In this document: positions 58,330 through 64,000 of the stretch, piece after piece | Numbering within the stretch: position 1 is the stretch's first letter | Layout of the letters: each line of letters starts with the position of its first letter | Assembly (NCBI RefSeq): GCF_014196505.1 | Contig: NZ_JACIDW010000017.1 | Span: forward strand, 1 to 64,000 | Origin: Rhizobium metallidurans | GTDB taxonomy: Bacteria > Pseudomonadota > Alphaproteobacteria > Rhizobiales > Rhizobiaceae | Direction of reading: 5' to 3' | DNA length: 64,000 nucleotides | The notes under the pieces: model-generated | What the model was told of the DNA's origin: nothing | The model's input: only the letters and a program-made list of their open reading frames with translations | Databases searched by the model: none | Translations under genes and position numbers: made by a program

Positions 58330-60048
58330 ATGAGTGCCGGTCGCGATCAAGCGGACACAGCCCCGCGGGAGGGCGCGGTTGAAACCGCGGCTGGCCTCCA
58401 GACGGCGTTGTTCGACGCGGTCTGCGAAAGCCTGTCGTCGGCCTTCATCGTCTATGACAAGACCGATCACATCGTCTTCTGCAGCCGGCAGGTTCTCGAT
58501 TTCTTCCCGATCTGCGCCGATCTCCTGCAGCCCGGCACGCGGCTGCGGGATTTTTTGAGCGCCGTCTACGAAACCGGCATCCGCAGCCGTTCGGCCGGCA
58601 AGCAGGGCGCGCTCAGCCGCGAGGACTGGCTGTCGCAAAAGATCGCCTCGCACTGGCGCGAACGCTACGAGGCGGTCGAGCGTTACGGCAACGATTGCTG
58701 GGTCGGCTTCCAGAAGCGCCGGCTCGCTAGCGGTTACGGCGTCTGCGTGATCTCCGACATCTCGGAGGCCAAGAAGCGCGAGGAGCAGTGGCGGCTCGAT
58801 CTCGAGCGCGTGCAGCTCACCGAGGATATTCTCGACAACCTGCCGTTCCCGCTCTTCGTCAAGGATCGAAACCTGACCTACGTCGCCGTCAACGTCGCCT
58901 TCTGCGAGAAGTACCAGACGACGGCGGACGAGGTGCTGGGCCGCAAGAGCGCCGAATTGTTCTCGCCAGAGGTGGCCGCCCGCTTCGAGGAAAGCGACCT
59001 CCACGTTCTCGAAACCGGGGAGATGTCGGTGGTCCGCCAGCGCCAGATCGCCCGCGACGGTTCGGAACGCGAAATCATCTCGCGCAAGCACCGCATCGGC
59101 AAGCCGGGGCGCTATTTCCTGATCTCGACCATGCAGGACCTGCCGCGCGAGGGCGGGGATATCGAGGAGTTCGAGAAGGCGTCGAGCGTCACGACATCGG
59201 CCCAGAGCAGCTATCGCCGCGCCTACGTTCCGATGATCGGCGACAGCGAGCGCCGCGAACCGGCCGCCATGGAAGCCATCGTGCCCGAGAACTTCTCCGG
59301 TCGCCGCATCCTTGTCGTCACCGGCGATATCGCCGCCGAGACCGCGGCGCTGAGGACACTGGCCAAGTACGGCTTCGAGGCATGCTCGGTGCGCAACGAG
59401 GACGAGGAGGAGCAGTTTCTGGAGATCGCCACGTCGGCCGGCCTGTCGCTCGATCTCGTCATCATCGACAATCAGATGGGCATGCGCTGCCTAGAGCTCG
59501 CCGAGCAGTACGGCATCTCGTCGCTGGTCATGGACGGCTTCCAGATCTCCACCGAGCTCACCTTCCAGATCGCCCGCCATTTCAACCGCAACAATCGCGG
59601 CACCATGGCGGAACGGATCGACGGCGACTGGGAGATCATGACATCCGACGATCAGATCGAGCTCGACGTGCTGGTCGCCGAGGACAACGATATCAACCAG
59701 ATCGTTTTCTCGCAGATCCTCGAAGGGCTGGGCTATCACTATCGCATCGCCTCCAGCGGCGACGAAGCCGTGCGCATGTGGACGGAGTACCGGCCGAAAA
59801 TCGTGCTGATGGATATCTCGCTGCCCGGCTTCAACGGCTTCGAGGCGGCCCGGCTGATCCGCCAGGTGGAAGGCGATGGCCCGCGCACCCCCATCATCGG
59901 CGTGCTCACCCAGGCCTTCGAGCGCGACCGCGCCGAATGCGCCAAGGCCGGCATGGACGACGTGATCATGAAGCCCGTCAGCCCCGACATTCTCGAAACG
60001 GTGTTCCAGAAATTCATGCAACCGGAGGCCAGGCGGGCGTCGCTTTAG
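58330..60048 (+). CDS. PAS-PAS-pseudoreceiver-receiver protein without a kinase domain
   Basis: 572 aa, soluble. Order: PAS-like domain about 28-150 (SSAFIVYDKTDHIVFCS), second PAS about 160-275 (DILDNLPFPLFVKDRNLTYVAVN), a degenerate receiver about 318-425 (RRILVVTGDIAAE lacks the acidic pair; D380 in VIIDNQMG remains; no conserved Lys), then an intact receiver about 448-565 (DVLVAEDNDINQ, phosphoacceptor Asp495 in VLMDISLPG, K in VIMKPVSP). No HisKA or HATPase domain. It must be phosphorylated by another kinase. The next gene encodes a GGDEF/EAL protein. Confidence 0.88.
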   Translation: MSAGRDQADTAPREGAVETAAGLQTALFDAVCESLSSAFIVYDKTDHIVFCSRQVLDFFPICADLLQPGTRLRDFLSAVYETGIRSRSAGKQGALSREDWLSQKIASHWRERYEAVERYGNDCWVGFQKRRLASGYGVCVISDISEAKKREEQWRLDLERVQLTEDILDNLPFPLFVKDRNLTYVAVNVAFCEKYQTTADEVLGRKSAELFSPEVAARFEESDLHVLETGEMSVVRQRQIARDGSEREIISRKHRIGKPGRYFLISTMQDLPREGGDIEEFEKASSVTTSAQSSYRRAYVPMIGDSERREPAAMEAIVPENFSGRRILVVTGDIAAETAALRTLAKYGFEACSVRNEDEEEQFLEIATSAGLSLDLVIIDNQMGMRCLELAEQYGISSLVMDGFQISTELTFQIARHFNRNNRGTMAERIDGDWEIMTSDDQIELDVLVAEDNDINQIVFSQILEGLGYHYRIASSGDEAVRMWTEYRPKIVLMDISLPGFNGFEAARLIRQVEGDGPRTPIIGVLTQAFERDRAECAKAGMDDVIMKPVSPDILETVFQKFMQPEARRASL

Positions 60049-60171
60049 GCGCGGATTGCGTCAACTCCCCAATTCTTGGGAGGCAAGGCGCGATCATCCA
60101 GGGTTGTCGAATATCGAATTTTTAAGACTTGCCAGCCATTCTGCCGGGTATTGGGGAAGCTCTGGATCAGA

Positions 60172-61530
60172 ATGATGATGTTGGCGGATATGCCATTGGC
60201 TCCGGTAAGCCAGAACGAGCTTCAGACGATGGCCTACACCGACCCCCTGACCGGGCTCGGAAACCGCTATCGAATGCGCGACCGTATCGCCCAGATCTCG
60301 GCAGAGCGCGCCGCCGATCCGGCGCCCTTCACCATCGGTATCGCCAATCTCGACTCGTTCAAGCCGATCAACGACCTCTTTGGCTCGGCCGCCGGCGACG
60401 AAATTCTCTGTCAGGTTGCCCATCGCCTGAAAGCCTGCATTCCCGATGGCGCCGTCGTCACGCGTCATGACGGCGACGAATTCGCCTTCGTCCTGCCGCT
60501 GGTCTTCGAGCGGGCCAGCGCCGAGAAGTTCGGCCAGATGATCCGCGAGGTGCTGTCGGCGCCCTACGATCTCGGCGACCGCAACGTCCGTCTCTCGGCA
60601 TCCTTCGGCTTCGCCATCTATCCCTTCGCGGGCGAGGAGTTCGATGAGCTGCTGAAGAGCGCCGAAACCGCGCTCTATCGGTCCAAGCGCCGCGGCCGCA
60701 GCCAGATCACCGTTTACTCGCGCGAGATCGCGCAGGAAATGAAGCGCGCCACGCAGCTCGAGCAGGCGCTGAGAAACGCCATCATCTCCGATGCCATCGA
60801 CGTGCATTTTCAGCCGATCGTCTCGCTCGCCAACAACCAGGTGCTCGGTTTCGAGGCGCTGGCCCGCTGGAACGATCCGGATCTCGGCTTCGTCTCGCCG
60901 GGTGTCTTCGTGCCGCTCGCCGAAGAGCGCGGCTTCATCGACGCTCTCTCCGAAACGCTGCTGCGCAAGGCGGCCGAAGCGGCGCTCTCATGGCCGCGCG
61001 AGATGTTCCTGTCCTTCAACCTGTCTTCCGCGCAGTTGATGGATCCGGGCACCAGCGCCAACGTGCTCTCCATCCTCGGCCGCGTCGGCTTCGATCCGCA
61101 CCGGCTCGAACTCGAGATCACCGAGACGGCGGTAATGGGCTCGGCCGATACAGCAAACCGCATCATCGCCGATCTGCGCCAGGCGGGCGTTCGCATCTCG
61201 CTCGACGATTTCGGCACCGGCCAGTCCAGCCTCGGCCGCCTGCGCGATTTCATGTTCGACAAGATCAAGATCGACCGCGCCTTCGTCTCGCGCATCAACT
61301 CCGACCGCGCCTCCGAGCACATCATCAAGGCCATCCTGACCATGTGCGAGGGCCTCGATCTCGAGGTCGTCGCCGAGGGCATCGAGGATTATTCGGAAGC
61401 CGCGAAACTGCGCATGCTCGGCTGCGGCATGGGGCAGGGCTACTATTTCGGCAAACCCGCCGACAGCATCGCCACGCTGAGGTTCCTGCACGAGAACGAA
61501 TACGACACCGGCGAACGGGCGATGGCGTAG
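60172..61530 (+). CDS. GGDEF/EAL protein with a degenerate GGDEF motif
   Basis: 452 aa from ATG 60172 (start uncertain; several Met codons follow). GGDEF domain about 20-185 with TDPLTGLGNR, but the active-site motif reads RHDGDEF (98-104), with Asp for the first Gly, which usually reduces or abolishes cyclase activity. The EAL domain about 200-440 keeps GFEALARW, FNLSS, LEITETAV, SLDDFGTG, KIDRAFV, VAEGIED and MGQGYYFGKP, so cyclic-di-GMP hydrolysis looks intact. No membrane or sensor domain. Follows the PAS/receiver gene by 123 bp. Confidence 0.92.
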   Translation: MMMLADMPLAPVSQNELQTMAYTDPLTGLGNRYRMRDRIAQISAERAADPAPFTIGIANLDSFKPINDLFGSAAGDEILCQVAHRLKACIPDGAVVTRHDGDEFAFVLPLVFERASAEKFGQMIREVLSAPYDLGDRNVRLSASFGFAIYPFAGEEFDELLKSAETALYRSKRRGRSQITVYSREIAQEMKRATQLEQALRNAIISDAIDVHFQPIVSLANNQVLGFEALARWNDPDLGFVSPGVFVPLAEERGFIDALSETLLRKAAEAALSWPREMFLSFNLSSAQLMDPGTSANVLSILGRVGFDPHRLELEITETAVMGSADTANRIIADLRQAGVRISLDDFGTGQSSLGRLRDFMFDKIKIDRAFVSRINSDRASEHIIKAILTMCEGLDLEVVAEGIEDYSEAAKLRMLGCGMGQGYYFGKPADSIATLRFLHENEYDTGERAMA

Positions 61531-61558
61531 CGAGGCATTGGGAAAATACAGAATAAAA

Positions 61559-61589
61559 AGCCGATGGCGCCCTTTCGGACGCCATCGGT
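61559..61589 (-). terminator. Terminator of the PRC-barrel gene
   Basis: CCGATGGCG and CGCCATCGG form a 9-bp stem around a 10-nt loop; on the minus strand CTTTTTATTC follows. A second hairpin (CACTGC/GCAGTG, about 61599-61620) lies between it and the PRC stop. It also sits after the GGDEF/EAL gene and may stop both. Confidence 0.75.
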
Positions 61590-61620
61590 TACGCATGCAC
61601 TGCGACTAACGATGCAGTGT

Positions 61621-62226
61621 TTACTTTGCTGTCGTTGAGCTGGTCGTGGTGTTGTCCATCGTACCAGCAGCGGGTGCCTTTTCAGCCGACTGCATCTGCA
61701 GCGTCTTGAATTCCGGGGCCGCCTTCAGCGTTTCGGCCGTTTCCGAGGTCGTCAGCTTGACGCTGCCGTCCTGGGTGTTCTGGGCCACGGTGACCTTTTC
61801 CATCGGCACGGCGACGTTCTTCTCGCCGATGCCAAGGAAGCCGCCGACACCGATCACGGCCGCGACGAGGCCGCCATCCTTCTTCATGATCAGGTCGTTG
61901 ACGTTACCGATGCTTTCGTTCTGGCCATTGTACACGGCCTGGCCGATGTAGGTGTTGGCGCTCACCTGATCGGAGGCCTGCTCCGTCAGATAGGTGCCGC
62001 CGCCGGCCGCCGCGGTGTCGGTGCTGGCCGCGGGAGCGGGTGCCTGTGCGGCATCACCTGCCGGCTTCATGGCGTCCGGCTTCGGCGCTGCCGGGTCGGC
62101 CGGTGCCGACATGGACGGTGCGCTCGGCGAGGCCGGCTGGGCAGCGCCCTGCGAGAAAGCGACCGGTGCGAAGGCCGTGGCAAACAGGGCGCCAGCGGCA
62201 ACGGTGGTGAGAAGTTTGCGAGTCAT
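61621..62226 (-). CDS. Exported PRC-barrel domain protein
   Basis: 201 aa. Signal peptide MTRKLLTTVAAGALFATAFAPVAFS, then a Pro/Ala/Asp-rich linker to about residue 75, a PRC-barrel about 88-170 (IGQAVYNGQNESIGNVNDLIMKKDGGLVAAVIGVGGFLGIGEKNVAVPM, in parts) and a Thr/Ser-rich tail. Rhizobia carry many such envelope PRC proteins; function unknown, perhaps stress or cell-envelope related. Its own terminator follows. Confidence 0.85.
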   Translation of the reverse strand: MTRKLLTTVAAGALFATAFAPVAFSQGAAQPASPSAPSMSAPADPAAPKPDAMKPAGDAAQAPAPAASTDTAAAGGGTYLTEQASDQVSANTYIGQAVYNGQNESIGNVNDLIMKKDGGLVAAVIGVGGFLGIGEKNVAVPMEKVTVAQNTQDGSVKLTTSETAETLKAAPEFKTLQMQSAEKAPAAGTMDNTTTSSTTAK

Positions 62227-62435
62227 ATCGTACCTACTTTCAGTGTCCTTGGGTGATCTCTAGCCGTGCCTTCCTCTTCTAGCGAGAGGTGTGTCAGCCC
62301 GGCTGGTTCGCTAAGTAAATGAATGGGTTGGCTATTGGTTCCCAGAAAAATACACGCAAAAACTGACGAAATTTCCGGAACCTTCGCGACCTCACGATCG
62401 GGCTGGCGGGCGATCGCCGGGACCCGGCAACGAAA

Positions 62436-62459
62436 AAGGGCGCCCCAAAGGACGCCCTT
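62436..62459 (-). terminator. Terminator of the SMP-30/aldolase operon
   Basis: AAGGGCG and CGCCCTT pair around a 10-nt loop; on the minus strand TTTTTCG follows. It lies about 24 bp past the stop at 62483. Confidence 0.8.
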
Positions 62460-62482
62460 CGAAACACATCGCGGCCGATGCT

Positions 62483-63370
62483 TCAGAGAATATAGGCCGC
62501 GTCGAAAACGCCGCGGACGGTGACGCCGAGCTCGAGCAGCGCGCCGGCATCGGGCTGGTTGGCGCGGGCCGCGTCGTCGAGGCCTTCCCAGGCGGTGGTG
62601 ACCGCCAGCCGGTCCGCAGCCGGGCCGATGAAGGCGGGGCAGGAGGGCTGCGCGGCAGGCACCTTGTAGCGCGCGATGCGCAGGCCATCCGGGCTGTAGC
62701 GATCGACGGTGCCGGCACCCCAGCGCGCGTTCCAGATATAGCCGTCGGCATCGACCACGGAACCGTCGATCCCGCCGTCTTCCTCCATGCTGTCGACGAG
62801 CACGATCGGCTCGCCGGTCGGCAGGCCGGTGTCGCGGTCGACCATCACCCGCATCAGTCGGCTAAGATGCGTATCGGTGAAATAACCGACGGAGCCATCG
62901 GGCGAAAAGCAGATCGAGTTCGGAATGGTGATGCCGCCGAAGAGCTTCGTCACCTTGCCGCGCGCCACGTGATAGATCGCGCCGGCCTGCGGCTCGGCGC
63001 GCTTGCTCATCGTGCTGATCCACAGGCTGCCCGACGGATGCATGCGTCCATCGTTGGAGCGGTTCTCCGGCCGGTCGTTTTCGAGTGCCGCGTAAAATGT
63101 CAGGCCGCCGCTTTCGATATCACGCACGAACAGGCCCTGCTCGGTCGCGAGCAACTGCCGCTTGGCGTCGATCCGCGCCAGAACGCTCGCCATCACAGGC
63201 AGCGCGTGCACCTTCTTCTCTTCGGTCGAGAGGTTCAGCTCGTGCAATTCCTTGCCGAGAATGTTGAACCACCAGATCGTATTGGTATCGGGATCGTAGG
63301 TCGGCCCTTCGCCCAGCACCGAATTGGTGCTCGACAAAGTCCGCCCCGCGAACTCATGAATGTCGGTCAT
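62483..63370 (-). CDS. SMP-30/gluconolactonase/LRE-family lactonase
   Basis: 295 aa from ATG 63370 (GGGAG upstream). Six-bladed propeller pattern: NSVLGEGPTYDPDTNTIWWFN at the N-terminus, GRMHPSGSLWISTM, TIPNSICFSPDG and DGSVVDADGYIWNARWG with the metal-binding Asp/Asn residues of SMP-30. Probably hydrolyses a sugar-acid lactone. It starts 4 nt after the aldolase stop, so it is in the same operon, which points to galactonolactone as substrate, although gluconolactone is also possible. Confidence 0.9.
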   Translation of the reverse strand: MTDIHEFAGRTLSSTNSVLGEGPTYDPDTNTIWWFNILGKELHELNLSTEEKKVHALPVMASVLARIDAKRQLLATEQGLFVRDIESGGLTFYAALENDRPENRSNDGRMHPSGSLWISTMSKRAEPQAGAIYHVARGKVTKLFGGITIPNSICFSPDGSVGYFTDTHLSRLMRVMVDRDTGLPTGEPIVLVDSMEEDGGIDGSVVDADGYIWNARWGAGTVDRYSPDGLRIARYKVPAAQPSCPAFIGPAADRLAVTTAWEGLDDAARANQPDAGALLELGVTVRGVFDAAYIL

Positions 63371-63374
63371 ACGC

Positions 63375-63983
63375 TCAAGCTCCCACTGCTGCGTCGTATG
63401 CGTAAATGGTTGCCTTGGCGCGCTCGGCAACCTCGGCGACAGTCATTCCCGGCTTGTAGATGCTCGTGCCGAGCCCGAAGGCCAGGATCCCGGCCTTGGT
63501 GTACTCGGCGAAATTCTTGTCGGACACGCCGCCGACGGCCGCGATGGTCAGCTCCGGCGGCAGGATGGCGCGGATCGCCGTGATGCCGGAGGGGCCAAGC
63601 ACGCTGGCCGGGAAGAACTTCAGGCCGGTGGCGCCGGCGCGCGCCGCGGCGAGCGCTTCCGTGGGGGTGAAGACGCCGGGCATCGTCACCATGCCGTAGT
63701 CGCGGGCGCGGATGATGACGTCGGGCTCGACATTCGGCGTCACCAGCAGCTTGCCGCCGGCATTGTGCAGATTGTCGACGGCCTCGGTCGTCAGAACGGT
63801 GCCGGCGCCGATCAGCACCTCGGCGGGCGCCATCTTGGCGGCGATCTCGATCGACTTGAACGGCTCGGGCGAGTTCAGCGGGATCTCGATCGCGGTCAGG
63901 CCATTCTCGATCAGCGCGCCGACGACGCCTTCGGTTTCCTCGGGCTTGATGCCACGCAGGATGGCGATCAGCGGGCGCTTCAT
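63375..63983 (-). CDS. dgoA: 2-dehydro-3-deoxy-6-phosphogalactonate aldolase
   Basis: Cleaves KDPGal to pyruvate and glyceraldehyde 3-phosphate in the De Ley-Doudoroff galactonate pathway. 202 aa. Seen: ILRGIKPEET and the catalytic Glu in AIEIPLNSPEP, IGAGTVL, LLVTPN, and the Schiff-base Lys in GLKFFPAS. The short ILRG...EIPLNSPEP form fits the DgoA branch better than the KDPG aldolase Eda. On the minus strand, the frame read in from beyond the window ends at a stop overlapping this start (ATGA), so an upstream partner, probably dgoK, is likely just outside. Confidence 0.9.
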   Translation of the reverse strand: MKRPLIAILRGIKPEETEGVVGALIENGLTAIEIPLNSPEPFKSIEIAAKMAPAEVLIGAGTVLTTEAVDNLHNAGGKLLVTPNVEPDVIIRARDYGMVTMPGVFTPTEALAAARAGATGLKFFPASVLGPSGITAIRAILPPELTIAAVGGVSDKNFAEYTKAGILAFGLGTSIYKPGMTVAEVAERAKATIYAYDAAVGA

Positions 63984-64000
63984 GGCGGGGAAGGGGATGC

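Overview
The window is a GC-rich, gene-dense chromosomal stretch of an alphaproteobacterium. It is almost certainly Rhizobiales and most like the Rhizobiaceae (Rhizobium/Agrobacterium/Neorhizobium group). The evidence is a plant-type glutamate-cysteine ligase, hisS-hisZ-hisG with short-form HisG, an MctP-type symporter paired with a DUF3311 protein, small alphaproteobacterial families (DUF4170, DUF2093), a CIRCE-controlled groESL operon, MutL carrying an endonuclease motif, and several families of palindromic intergenic repeats of rhizobial type. No tRNA, rRNA, CRISPR array, prophage or transposase was found.

Layout. 1-7066 (minus): a PdxA-like dehydrogenase cut by the left edge, gshA, the pit-rsmE pair, a Nudix hydrolase and a LysR regulator. 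7201-11962 (plus): glycolate oxidase glcD-glcE-glcF, with a perfect 36-bp inverted repeat between glcE and glcF, then a small secreted protein. 12038-15652: tandem L,D-transpeptidases, the 3-methyladenine glycosylase gene tag, a secreted protein and a HAD hydrolase. 15718-18118 (minus): a three-gene TadG/TadE/TadF-like envelope operon. 18447-22298: an aldo/keto reductase, two metal-associated exported proteins, a BrnT/BrnA module, a methyltransferase-like protein and a RelE/RelB-like module. 22427-26064 (plus): hisS-hisZ-hisG. 26154-30716: DoxX, glutathione S-transferase, a PAS protein and groESL. 31158-36437 (plus): chromate transporter, HAD-IIA phosphatase, ribF and DUF3311-mctP. 36481-36933: a HicA/HicB module. 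37252-45717: ileS, a lipoprotein, a structured noncoding region, tadA (minus), a large-subunit-type pseudouridine synthase with a long repeat tail, rsmD and a patatin phospholipase. 45741-58150: an orphan TacA-type antitoxin, a Kef antiporter, and an envelope/LPS neighbourhood (tldE/pmbA, a CysQ-like phosphatase, DUF4170, waaA, a HAD phosphatase, lpxK), then a YCII protein, a phosphodiester glycosidase, two small proteins and mutL. 58330-61530: a kinase-less PAS-PAS-REC-REC protein next to a GGDEF/EAL protein. 61621-63983 (minus): a PRC-barrel protein and the end of a galactonate-type operon (aldolase and SMP-30 lactonase).

How the genes work together. Most of the window is housekeeping: translation and RNA modification (rsmE, hisS, ileS, tadA, the pseudouridine synthase, rsmD), histidine synthesis, folding, lipid A/Kdo assembly, DNA repair (tag, mutL) and glutathione. 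Accessory content sits between these blocks: three toxin-antitoxin modules, one orphan antitoxin and seven palindromic repeat elements. The observations most worth following are a strongly structured 280-nt noncoding element (41229-41511), segments of atypical codon use inside both hisS and ileS, a family of mosaic palindromic repeats that includes an inverted 150-bp pair around a YCII gene, the relBE-methyltransferase-like gene run, and the kinase-less PAS/receiver protein beside a cyclic-di-GMP enzyme.
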